DNA from: CAYFQV01 sp964654185
GTDB taxonomy: Bacteria; Spirochaetota; Spirochaetia; DSM-27196; PWMO01
Direction of reading: 5' to 3'
Assembly: GCA_964654185.1 (NCBI GenBank)
Contig: CAZZIE010000126.1
Location: forward strand, 1-12,581
Length of the DNA: 12,581 nucleotides
Part shown: piece after piece, positions 1 to 6,142 of the stretch
Numbering within the stretch: the stretch's first letter is position 1
Layout of the letters: the number at the start of each line of letters is the position of its first letter
Position numbers and translations under genes: made by a program
The notes under the pieces: model-generated
Database searches by the model: none
Seen by the model: the letters and a program-made list of their open reading frames with translations, nothing else
What the model was told of the DNA's origin: nothing

Positions 1-104
1 GGCCCGGCGCCGGGGGCGGCCCGCGTGGCCGGTTGGAGGCGTCCCGCCGGCGGGGCCGCGGCCCACTGCTCCGCGGCCGGCCCGCAATCAGTGAAGGAGT
101 CTGG
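1..104. other. Extremely GC-rich leader upstream of ligA; possible tail of an upstream gene
   Basis: The stretch is almost entirely G and C up to about base 85 and holds two perfect 12-bp palindromes: CCCGGCGCCGGG at 3-14 and GGGCCGCGGCCC at 53-64. All three forward frames are open to at least base 91. One frame ends in a TGA at 106-108 that overlaps the ligA start as ATGA, the usual sign of translational coupling. Another frame ends at 92-94. So the 3' end of an upstream gene may lie here, but composition alone keeps the frames open and I cannot choose between them. The stretch in the ligA frame (33-104) is low-complexity Arg/Gly-rich and is not treated as ligase sequence. Confidence 0.4.
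94..99 (+). promoter_or_regulatory. Ribosome binding site fixing the ligA start
   Basis: AAGGAG lies 5 nt before the ATG at 105. This supports 105 as the start over the longer open frame beginning at 33, which has no such site and would add 24 low-complexity residues. Confidence 0.8.
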
Positions 105-2231
105 ATGAGCAATCCCTACATGAAGCCACCCATTGATACCTCCCGGACGAAGGTGGAGGAGCTTTCGCGGGGTGAGGCGCGGGAGGAGGTCGCCCACCTC
201 ACCGAGGCGCTGCGGCATCACAACTACCTCTACTACGTGCGCAACGCTCCGGAGGTGCCGGATGAGGACTGGGACTGGATGCTGAAGAGGCTCCAGCGGA
301 TCGAGGAGCGCTACCCTGACCTTCAGGACCCCAACTCCCCGACCCAGCGGGTCGGCGCGGCACCGGTGGGAGAGCTCAGCCGGGTGGAGCACTTCTCTCC
401 CATGCTCAGCCTCAATTCGGCCCTCGAGGACGAGGAGATGGCCAACTTCGACGCCTTCATTCGACGCAACGCCGACGGGCGCGAGGTGCGGTACATGGTT
501 GAGCCCAAGCTGGACGGCCTCTCAGTGGAGGTGGTCTACCGCGACGGGGTCTTCGACTCCGGATCGACGCGAGGGGACGGCCGCTTCGGGGAGGATATCT
601 CCCGCAATCTCAAGACCATCCCGGCAATTCCACTGGCACTGCGGGAAGCGGGGGATCCCCCGGCCTTCCTCGCCGTTCGCGGTGAGGTCTTCATGACGAA
701 GAGCGGCTTCCACCGCCTCAACCGGGAGCGAACCGAACGCGGCGACGATCCCTTCGCCAACCCGCGGAACGCCGCCGCCGGCACGGTCCGACAGCTGGAT
801 CCGAAGAACACCGCGGGCAAACCCCTGGACGTCTACTTCTACGACATCCTCGCCGTCGACGGCTTCACCGCACGCACCCACCGGGAAGTCCTGGAAGCCT
901 TTCCGGAGTGGGGCTTGAAGACCAACCCCCTCAACCGCTACGCCACCACCTTCGAAGAGATCCAGGCGTACCGGCGCGACCTCTCGGAGCAGCGGGACGA
1001 GCTGGACTATGAGATCGACGGCATTGTTATCAAGATCGATGATTACGACTTCCGCGACGATCTCGGATACCGCAATCGCAGTCCGCGGTGGGCCATTGCC
1101 TGGAAGTTCCCTCCCAAGCGGGAGATCTCCGTGGTACACGATATCGCCGTCGGGGTCGGGCGCACCGGTATCCTGACGCCGGTGGCGCTGCTGGATCCGG
1201 TGAACATCGGGGGTGTCACGGTGAGCCGGGCGACCCTTCACAACGAGGATGAGGTGCTCCGTAAGGACATCCGGGTGGGTGACACCGTCCGGGTCTTCCG
1301 CGCCGGAGACGTCATTCCGGAGGTCGCCGAGGTTGTGAATCCGGATCGGGAGGGGCGCGGAGCGCCCTTCGCCATGCCGGAGGAGTGCCCGGTCTGCGGC
1401 ACTCCGGTAGTGCGGGAGGGGGCTTATCACATCTGCCCCGCCGGCCTCTCCTGTCCGGCGCAGCTCACAGGGAGTCTCATCCACTTCGTTGCCCGGGAGG
1501 CCATGGACATTGAGAACCTCGGGGAGAAGAACATCAAGCAGCTCGTCGAGCGCGGGCTGGTCAAGGACATTGCAGATCTCTACGTCCTCTCGAAGGAGGA
1601 GATCGAGACTCTGGAAGGTTTTGCCGACAAGTCCGCCCGTACAGTGTACGAGAACATCCAGGGTTCGAAGGAGCGGCCTCTTGAGCGCTTCATCTACGCC
1701 CTGGGCATCCGCCACGTGGGAGCCCACGTCGCGGGGGTCCTGGCCCGCGCCTTCGGCTCTATTGAGGCGATCGAGCAGGCCTCCGCCGAAGACCTTGAAG
1801 GAATCCACGAGATCGGCGGCCAGACCGCCGGGAGCGTCCACACCTTCTTCTCCCGGGAGCAGAACCGCCGGACTCTGGAGCGCCTCTTCGAGGCCGGGGT
1901 CAATCCACAACCCCCGGCGGGCGCCGGCGGCGCAGGCGCCGGCGCGGGAGGCCCCGGGGGCGGAGCCGCAGACGCCGCCGACGGCGGCGTCCGGGCGCCC
2001 CTTGCCGGGAAGACCTTCGTGGTAACCGGCAGCCTCGAGTCCTTCACCCGGAGCGGGATCAAGGAGAAGATCGAGTCCCTCGGAGGCCGGGTCACCTCCA
2101 GCGTCAGCAAGAACACCGATTACGTGCTGGCGGGAGAGGACCCCGGCAGCAAGCTCGACAAGGCGCAGGACCTCGGCACCGAGATCCTGGATGAGGCGGC
2201 CTTCCTGAAGCTCATCGGCGAAGGGAAGTAA
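105..2231 (+). CDS. ligA: NAD+-dependent DNA ligase LigA
   Basis: Seals 3'-OH/5'-phosphate nicks in duplex DNA using NAD+ as AMP donor, in replication (Okazaki joining) and repair, in the cytoplasm. The product is 708 residues, close to the usual ~670 plus a linker. Visible in order: the Ia region with HHNYLYYV (about 38-45); the adenylation domain with nucleotidyl lysine K135 in motif KLDGLS; the OB fold; a Cys4 zinc finger (C428, C431, C444, C450; CX2C...CX5C); helix-hairpin-helix repeats with LGIRHVG; and a C-terminal BRCT domain (about 631-708) with FVVTGSL. An unusual Gly/Ala/Pro-rich linker of about 28 residues (602-629), coded by nearly pure GC, separates HhH and BRCT. The start is set by AAGGAG 5 nt upstream. 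It converges on hsp20 across a tandem repeat and an assembly gap. Identification is secure; all catalytic landmarks are present. Confidence 0.97.
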   Translation: MSNPYMKPPIDTSRTKVEELSRGEAREEVAHLTEALRHHNYLYYVRNAPEVPDEDWDWMLKRLQRIEERYPDLQDPNSPTQRVGAAPVGELSRVEHFSPMLSLNSALEDEEMANFDAFIRRNADGREVRYMVEPKLDGLSVEVVYRDGVFDSGSTRGDGRFGEDISRNLKTIPAIPLALREAGDPPAFLAVRGEVFMTKSGFHRLNRERTERGDDPFANPRNAAAGTVRQLDPKNTAGKPLDVYFYDILAVDGFTARTHREVLEAFPEWGLKTNPLNRYATTFEEIQAYRRDLSEQRDELDYEIDGIVIKIDDYDFRDDLGYRNRSPRWAIAWKFPPKREISVVHDIAVGVGRTGILTPVALLDPVNIGGVTVSRATLHNEDEVLRKDIRVGDTVRVFRAGDVIPEVAEVVNPDREGRGAPFAMPEECPVCGTPVVREGAYHICPAGLSCPAQLTGSLIHFVAREAMDIENLGEKNIKQLVERGLVKDIADLYVLSKEEIETLEGFADKSARTVYENIQGSKERPLERFIYALGIRHVGAHVAGVLARAFGSIEAIEQASAEDLEGIHEIGGQTAGSVHTFFSREQNRRTLERLFEAGVNPQPPAGAGGAGAGAGGPGGGAADAADGGVRAPLAGKTFVVTGSLESFTRSGIKEKIESLGGRVTSSVSKNTDYVLAGEDPGSKLDKAQDLGTEILDEAAFLKLIGEGK

Positions 2232-2252
2232 CGGCGCGGCCCTGCGCCTGTG

Positions 2253-2352
2253 NNNNNNNNNNNNNNNNNNNNNNNNNNNNNNNNNNNNNNNNNNNNNNNN
2301 NNNNNNNNNNNNNNNNNNNNNNNNNNNNNNNNNNNNNNNNNNNNNNNNNNNN
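2253..2352. other. Run of 100 N (assembly gap)
   Basis: Exactly 100 N, a value commonly used by assemblers for a gap of unknown length. The right edge is a 15-bp tandem repeat. The left edge (CGCCTGTG at 2245-2252) matches the last 8 bases of the same repeat unit. The missing sequence is therefore probably more copies of the repeat, and the true length is unknown. Confidence 0.95.
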
Positions 2353-2439
2353 CGTCTTACGCCTGTGCGTCTTACGCCTGTGCGTCTTACGCCTGTGCGT
2401 CTTACGCCTGTGCGTCTTACGCGTGTGCGTCTTACGCCT
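2353..2439. repeat. 15-bp tandem repeat reaching into the hsp20 stop codon
   Basis: Unit CGTCTTACGCCTGTG is present four times exactly (2353-2412), then once with one change (CGTCTTACGCGTGTG, 2413-2427). A 12-base partial copy at 2428-2439 contains the hsp20 stop (2432-2434) and its last codons. Each unit is built from the complementary arms GCGT and ACGC separated by 3- and 4-base spacers, so neighbouring arms can pair in several registers. In the hsp20 frame every unit carries a TAA, so expansion cannot lengthen the protein. The likely origin is slippage from the 3' end of hsp20 (inference). It lies between convergent genes, where it might also act as a structured 3' end. Confidence 0.93.
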
Positions 2440-2857
2440 TCTTGATGTCGATCTTGCGGCCTGACTGGTCCACGCTCTTCGGCATGGTGACGGTGAGGAC
2501 GCCGTTCTTGAAGGTAGCGTCGATCTTGTCCTGATCCACTCCCTTCGGGAGGGGAAAGCTCCGGGTGAATGAGGTGCTCCGGCGCTCCCTGATCAGGTAG
2601 CCCTGCTCCTTCTTCTCCTCCTCGTGTTCCCTGGCGCTCTTCAACGTCAGGACGTTGTTCTCAATGTGCAGGTCGACGTCGTCCTGACTCATGCCGGGCA
2701 GGTCCGCCTGAAGGATGTACTTGTCCTCCTCTTCGCGGACATCAACGGCGGGTCCGGTGCCCCGGGCGGCGGGCACATCGCCGAAGAAGCCTTCAAAGGT
2801 GCGCCGCATGTCGTCAATCCAGTCGAAAGGGTCATTTCGTCGTGTAAGGTCTCGCAT
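2432..2857 (-). CDS. hsp20: Small heat-shock protein, Hsp20/alpha-crystallin family
   Basis: ATP-independent cytoplasmic chaperone that holds unfolding proteins in soluble complexes for refolding by the Hsp70 system. At 141 residues it has the usual size. It shows an N-terminal arm with aromatic residues (FDWIDDM, FEGFF), an alpha-crystallin domain (about 36-127) with the ADLPGM and GVLTVTMPK signatures, and a C-terminal I-x-I anchor (IDI, 136-138) used for oligomer assembly. The start is placed at the ATG at 2857 because AGGAGG (2869-2864) sits 6 nt upstream. The longer open frame from a TTG at 2872 would translate that ribosome binding site and is rejected. It is divergent from the phosphoribosyltransferase gene and has a sigma32-like promoter about 85-110 nt before its ATG. 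The stop codon lies in the first, partial copy of the 15-bp repeat. Confidence 0.95.
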   Translation of the reverse strand: MRDLTRRNDPFDWIDDMRRTFEGFFGDVPAARGTGPAVDVREEEDKYILQADLPGMSQDDVDLHIENNVLTLKSAREHEEEKKEQGYLIRERRSTSFTRSFPLPKGVDQDKIDATFKNGVLTVTMPKSVDQSGRKIDIKKA

Positions 2858-2863
2858 GACATA

Positions 2864-2869
2864 CCTCCT
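2864..2869 (-). promoter_or_regulatory. Ribosome binding site fixing the hsp20 start
   Basis: AGGAGG on the minus strand, 6 nt before the ATG at 2857. It rules out the upstream TTG (2872) as start, since that codon overlaps the site itself. Confidence 0.85.
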
Positions 2870-2934
2870 CAATGCGATGTTTCTTCTTTGTTTGTTTCTA
2901 TGGATAGGCTACCCACACACGGGGCAACACCAAA

Positions 2935-2964
2935 TAGACGGGGTTGGTTATTCAGGGCTCCAAG
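2935..2964 (-). promoter_or_regulatory. Sigma32-like heat-shock promoter of hsp20
   Basis: Read on the minus strand: CTTGGAG (2964-2958), 14-bp spacer, CCCCGTCTA (2943-2935). The sigma32 consensus of Escherichia coli is about CTTGAAA, 11-16 bp, CCCCATNT. The fit in both boxes and in spacing, ahead of a heat-shock gene, makes this a good candidate. Transcription would begin near 2928, giving a leader of about 70 nt. Whether this organism's heat-shock sigma factor reads the same consensus is unknown. Confidence 0.55.
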
Positions 2965-3005
2965 TCGGGTGACGTACGTTGTAGAATAAAAGGAGGCAAT
3001 GCGAT

Positions 3006-3692
3006 ATGACCTTCCGTGATAGAGATGATGCAGGACGCCAACTTGCGGAGAAGCTCTCCTGGCTGCAGGGTGAAGAAGACGTTGTGGTCCTCGCTCTGCC
3101 CCGGGGCGGGGTGCCCGTAGGCACGGCGGTTGCGGATGCACTGGAGGCGCCCCTGGACGTCTTCGTGGTCCGGAAGCTCGGGACCCCGGGCCAGCCGGAA
3201 CTCGCCCTCGGCGCGGTCGCCTCCGGTGGGGCCCGCGTATTGAATCAGCGAATTGTGGACGCAGTTGGACTGCAGCCCGACCGGATCGATGAGATCACCC
3301 AACGGGAGATGGACAAGCTGCGCAGACAGGAGGAGCAGTTCCGGGGTAATCGGCCGGCACCGAGCATCAAGGGCAAGACGGTCGTCCTGATCGATGATGG
3401 TCTGGCAACCGGAGCCACCATGCACGCGGCGTGTCAGGCGGTGCGACAGTTGGAGCCGCGACAGATCATCGTGGCGGTTCCGACGGCGCCGCCGGACGCA
3501 GTTGAGCGTCTCCGCCCCGAGGCGGACCACGTGATCAGCATCATTACCCCGTCGGACTTCGCCGGCGTCGGAGCGTGGTACCAGGACTTCTCGCAGGTTT
3601 CCGACAGCGAGGTCCGGCGCATGCTGCAGGAGCGGAAATCCGCAGACGCTCCGGGACAGCGGCACCGAGAGAGCGATACCGAGAGCTCCTGA
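3006..3692 (+). CDS. Predicted phosphoribosyltransferase (COG1926 type)
   Basis: 228 residues of the PRTase type I fold. The PRPP-binding signature VVLIDDGLATGATM is at about 126-139, with two adjacent acidic residues (D130, D131) as expected for binding the PRPP ribose hydroxyls. Also typical of the stand-alone COG1926 group are the N-terminal ALPRGGVPVG (30-39), VVRKLG (54-59) and the C-terminal FAGVGAWYQDFSQVSDSEV (185-203). The true substrate of this group is not established; it is not a recognisable purine or pyrimidine salvage enzyme. AGGAGG at 2991-2996, 9 nt before the ATG, supports the start. A second ATG at 2999 is in another frame. The last ~20 residues are polar and Arg/Ser/Asp-rich. 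It is divergent from hsp20 and precedes the response regulator by 88 nt, so co-regulation with stress genes is plausible (inference). Confidence 0.88.
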   Translation: MTFRDRDDAGRQLAEKLSWLQGEEDVVVLALPRGGVPVGTAVADALEAPLDVFVVRKLGTPGQPELALGAVASGGARVLNQRIVDAVGLQPDRIDEITQREMDKLRRQEEQFRGNRPAPSIKGKTVVLIDDGLATGATMHAACQAVRQLEPRQIIVAVPTAPPDAVERLRPEADHVISIITPSDFAGVGAWYQDFSQVSDSEVRRMLQERKSADAPGQRHRESDTESS

Positions 3693-3780
3693 TGCCTCAA
3701 GCGAAAGCTCCAGGCTAGCCGCTTTGGGTTATTCTTATCTAGACTCCCCGGTTGTACACTTCTTTGCGAGGTACGACAGA

Positions 3781-4434
3781 ATGCGAAAGACCGTGATGCT
3801 CGCGGAAGACCACGCCGTCATCCGCCAGGGCTTGAAGGCGATCATTGAGGATCTGGACCCGGATCTGGAGGTGATCGGGGAAGCCGGCAACGGACGTGAA
3901 CTGTTGGACATGGCCGCGGACAAGCCGGCGGACATCTATCTGCTGGATATCTCCATGCCGGTGCTCAACGGCATTGAGGCCATGATCCGGCTCCTGAAGA
4001 GTGATCCCACCGCAAAAGTCATCATCCTCAGCATGTACAAGGACAAGATCCTCGTGGAGAAGGCGATCAAGAACGGAGCCCGGGGATACGTCCTCAAGGA
4101 GAGCGCCGGAGAGGAACTGGTCAAGGCGATCGAAGAGGTCTACGGAGGGCAGTACTACTTCAGCCCCGCCATCTCCGGTCATCTTGTTCACGGCTTTCTG
4201 TACGGACGCAAGGAGGGTGGCGACGACAGCCTGGAATCAACCCTCACCGACCGCCAACGGGAGATCCTGAAACTCATCTGCGACGGCTACACCGAGAAAG
4301 ATATCGGCAAGGAGCTGAACATCTCCTACCACACGGTGCACGTCCACAAGAACAACATCATGAAGGCCCTCGACATCCATTCCAAGGCGGAGCTCATCAA
4401 GTACGCTATCAAGAACAAGATCGTCCAGGTCTAA
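3781..4434 (+). CDS. Response regulator, NarL/FixJ family (REC-LuxR HTH)
   Basis: 217-residue DNA-binding output protein of a two-component system. The receiver domain (about 3-120) has the acidic pair E9/D10, phospho-acceptor D56 in LLDISMP, S84 in IILSMY and K106 in GYVLKES. The LuxR-type helix-turn-helix (about 155-210) shows LTDRQREIL, GYTEKDIGKELNIS and HTVHVHKNNIMKAL. All key residues are present, so phosphorylation-dependent DNA binding is expected. I chose the ATG at 3781, preceded by GAGG at 3768-3771; the open frame extends upstream to a TTG at 3724 but those 19 residues do not belong to the receiver fold. The best kinase candidate in the window is the HisKA_3 kinase at 8675, since HisKA_3 kinases typically pair with NarL-type regulators, but it lies about 4.2 kb away. 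The BON gene follows directly and is a likely target or operon partner (inference). Confidence 0.95.
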   Translation: MRKTVMLAEDHAVIRQGLKAIIEDLDPDLEVIGEAGNGRELLDMAADKPADIYLLDISMPVLNGIEAMIRLLKSDPTAKVIILSMYKDKILVEKAIKNGARGYVLKESAGEELVKAIEEVYGGQYYFSPAISGHLVHGFLYGRKEGGDDSLESTLTDRQREILKLICDGYTEKDIGKELNISYHTVHVHKNNIMKALDIHSKAELIKYAIKNKIVQV

Positions 4435-4438
4435 CACC

Positions 4439-4450
4439 CTCGCCGGCGAG
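4439..4450. other. Perfect 12-bp palindrome after the response regulator gene
   Basis: CTCGCCGGCGAG begins 4 nt after the regulator stop codon. There is no T tract after it, so it is not a typical intrinsic terminator. It could be a binding site or chance in GC-rich DNA. The rest of 4451-4550 shows no convincing promoter to me. Confidence 0.3.
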
Positions 4451-4562
4451 ACATAGCCCATTCGGCATATTCGTTCCACGAGCCTCCAATCGTAATGTCC
4501 ACATAGGTGCAGCGGTGACGGCGCTCCACCCATGACAGGGACAAATATGCAAGGAGGTTGCC

Positions 4563-5228
4563 ATGGTCCGCACGAGCGAAGACATCAAAAAAGACATCAT
4601 TGATCAACTCTACTGGGACAATCGGGTGGATGCCTCGGATGTCAATGTGGATGTCCGGGAGGGCCACGTGACCCTCATGGGCAGCGTTCCGTCCTTTCTG
4701 GCCCAGCAGTCCGCCCTGGACGACGCCTGGATCGTGGAGGGCGTAGTCGGCATTGACAATCAGATTGATGTGCAATTCGGCGAGACGGTTCCCCATCACG
4801 AGGACGTGCAAGAGCACATCGAGAACATGTTCAAGTGGAATCCCAATCTCACGGATCAGCCGATCGAGGTGAGCGTCGATAATGGCATTGTCACCCTCTC
4901 CGGCAGCACGGATGCAGTCTGGAAGAAACTTCGGGCGGAGAACATCTGCCTGAGCGTCCTGGGCGTCCAGGGGGTGACCAACGAGATCAGGGTGGTTCCC
5001 ACCCACAGCGTACTGGACGAGACAATCTCCGAGAACGTCATGGCGGCGCTTCGCCGGAACGCCGGCATTGACGAGACGCTGATCACCGTGAAGGTGGAAA
5101 ATGGGATCGTAACGCTCTCGGGATCGGTTCGTTCCTGGGTGGCCCGGAACGCCGCCTTCGACGCCGCCCTCTTCACCGACGGCGTAGTCGACGTCGTCGA
5201 CAACCTGGTGATCAATGCTAACGCCTGA
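4563..5228 (+). CDS. Triple BON-domain protein (first paralogue)
   Basis: 221 residues made of three consecutive BON modules (about 5-72, 78-146, 152-218). Each shows the alpha-beta pattern with a G-x-V-T-L-x-G core: GHVTLMG, GIVTLSG, GIVTLSG. BON domains occur in OsmY and other envelope proteins and are thought to bind phospholipid or other envelope surfaces. Unlike OsmY, this protein has no signal peptide and no membrane segment, so it is probably cytoplasmic or bound to the inner face of the membrane (inference). AAGGAGG at 4551-4557, 5 nt before the ATG, is a very strong ribosome binding site and suggests high expression. It follows the response regulator by 128 nt and is paralogous over its full length to the protein at 10127-10786. 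Its end is convergent with the START-like gene. Confidence 0.9.
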   Translation: MVRTSEDIKKDIIDQLYWDNRVDASDVNVDVREGHVTLMGSVPSFLAQQSALDDAWIVEGVVGIDNQIDVQFGETVPHHEDVQEHIENMFKWNPNLTDQPIEVSVDNGIVTLSGSTDAVWKKLRAENICLSVLGVQGVTNEIRVVPTHSVLDETISENVMAALRRNAGIDETLITVKVENGIVTLSGSVRSWVARNAAFDAALFTDGVVDVVDNLVINANA

Positions 5229-5351
5229 CACATTTCAGGTATCCGGTTCGGGCGCCGCGCAAGCCATTGTCCGGGCTGTCGCTCTCGCCCGGGCTCTCGC
5301 CCTCGCACGTGCTGCTGCTCTCGTCCGGGACGTAGCTGCCGGCGGAGCGGT
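5229..5351. other. Convergent intergenic stretch with coding-like bias on the minus strand
   Basis: Between the BON gene and the START-like gene. On the minus strand, a frame different from that of the START gene is open from inside that gene to a TAG at 5220-5218. It reads as a Ser/Glu/Asp/Gly-rich tail with almost every third codon position G or C, for example YVPDESSSTCEGESPGESD. The DNA also carries short direct repeats: GCTCTCGCCC at 5281-5290 and 5293-5302, and GCTCTCGTCC at 5317-5326. This could be a former C-terminal extension lost by frameshift, or low-complexity spacer. No terminator with a T tract is visible. Confidence 0.35.
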
Positions 5352-6107
5352 CTACCGCTTGGCCATGGCGGAACGAGTCACCGCCTCGTCGCGCATGGCG
5401 TCCATCATGCGGGCAACGTCTTTGGCGCCGAAGCGCTCATAGGCGCCCTTCAGGCCGAAGACGGTGTCGCTGAAGACGGTGCGGGTTGCGTAGCGCACGT
5501 AGGTGTACTCGGTCCCGTTCAGGTCGATCCGCTCGAAGTACCAGGAACCCGTAATAGCGCTCATATCCCCGTCAATGGACTCGTCCAGGGTCCACCAGGT
5601 TCGGAATGCCTCGCGTTCTTCGAGCATGTCCTCAATGAAGTAGTGCACGCGGTAGCTGTAGTCACTGCCGAAGAAGAGGAACTTGAAGGAGAGGTCGTGG
5701 CGCACCCGGGCATAAGTGACGGGGTCTGCATCCGCACAGACAACGGTGGACTCGACAATTCGCGGAACGAAGTCCTCGTGGTCGTTGATGTCCCGAATCA
5801 CCTGCTCGAAGGAGCGAAGGGGGACGTCGTAGAGAGCGTGCATGTCAGTGCTGGTGGCGAGCTCCGCGTCTTCACGGTCGAGCTCCTGCGTCTCGTGCCG
5901 GATGACCCGGGGATTCCCGATGTCGTCAAGCAGATCGGATACATCAACCGCCCTGAGGTTCCACTCGTCCCGAGCCTGCGCGGGGGGCGAGCACTCCTGG
6001 GCAGGAAGGGTATATAGAATACCGGACAGGAGCAGGAGGCATATGACGATCCGTCGAAAGCCGCGGCCTCCGCCCCGCCCGAGGCTGAATTGCATTTGTC
6101 GCTTCAT
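5352..6107 (-). CDS. Secreted START/SRPBCC-like (polyketide cyclase-type) protein
   Basis: 251 residues. The N-terminus has a basic stretch (RGGGRGFRR), a hydrophobic core (IVICLLLLSGILYTL, about 20-34) and a likely signal peptidase I site near LPAQ or AQA (about 36-45), so export to the periplasm or surface is expected. C39 is not in a good lipobox. From about 85 the chain follows the SRPBCC/START helix-grip pattern: YDVPLRSFEQVIRDINDHEDFVPRIV, a strand-rich middle (VRHDLSFKFLFFGSDYSYRV), then TGSWYFERI and TYVRYATRTVF, and a long C-terminal helix (KDVARMMDAMRDEAV). This fold binds lipids or other hydrophobic ligands; the ligand here is unknown. No Shine-Dalgarno is visible before the ATG at 6107, and an alternative ATG lies at 6095. 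Divergent from the CheB/CheR fusion gene, with only 21 bp between start codons. A frameshifted tail may follow its stop. Confidence 0.72.
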   Translation of the reverse strand: MKRQMQFSLGRGGGRGFRRIVICLLLLSGILYTLPAQECSPPAQARDEWNLRAVDVSDLLDDIGNPRVIRHETQELDREDAELATSTDMHALYDVPLRSFEQVIRDINDHEDFVPRIVESTVVCADADPVTYARVRHDLSFKFLFFGSDYSYRVHYFIEDMLEEREAFRTWWTLDESIDGDMSAITGSWYFERIDLNGTEYTYVRYATRTVFSDTVFGLKGAYERFGAKDVARMMDAMRDEAVTRSAMAKR

Positions 6108-6142
6108 ACATCTAACTTACACACATTCATGGCAAAGACAAA
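6085..6142. promoter_or_regulatory. Very compact divergent start region
   Basis: Start codons of the minus-strand START gene (6107) and the plus-strand CheB/CheR gene (6129) are 21 bp apart and neither has a Shine-Dalgarno. The short A+T-rich patch 6107-6128 is the only one nearby. A weak plus-strand promoter can be drawn: TTGCAT (6090-6095), 17-bp spacer, TAACTT (6113-6118). It would start transcription within a few bases of the ATG at 6129. A minus-strand match is weaker still. Any promoters must overlap the opposite coding region. Confidence 0.3.

Noticed and set aside
33..104. 24-residue N-terminal extension of LigA
   Set aside because: Low-complexity Arg/Gly-rich sequence from a GC-rich stretch, and a clear AAGGAG precedes the ATG at 105.
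522..1910. Long open frame on the minus strand inside ligA (462 codons)
   Set aside because: It is antisense to a fully conserved ligase, has no recognisable domain, and long antisense frames are expected in GC-rich coding DNA.
2353..2439. CRISPR array
   Set aside because: Units are 15 bp and contiguous, with no unique spacers and no cas genes in the window.
2353..2440. Forward frame reading a Ser-Tyr-Ala-Cys-Ala repeat protein
   Set aside because: It is only the 15-bp tandem repeat read through, continuing antisense into hsp20, with its start inside the N gap.
2982..2987. TAGAAT as a -10 box for the phosphoribosyltransferase gene
   Set aside because: No matching -35 at 16-18 bp, and transcription would begin inside the ribosome binding site.
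3704..3719. Terminator between the phosphoribosyltransferase and response regulator genes
   Set aside because: Only short, interrupted pairing (AAAGC with GCTTT around a GGCTAGCC palindrome) and no T tract, so it was not called.
5215..5442. Small forward gene encoding an Ala/Arg/Leu-rich 75-residue product
   Set aside because: No ribosome binding site, low-complexity product, and it overlaps the end of the START-like gene; the minus-strand frame has better coding character.
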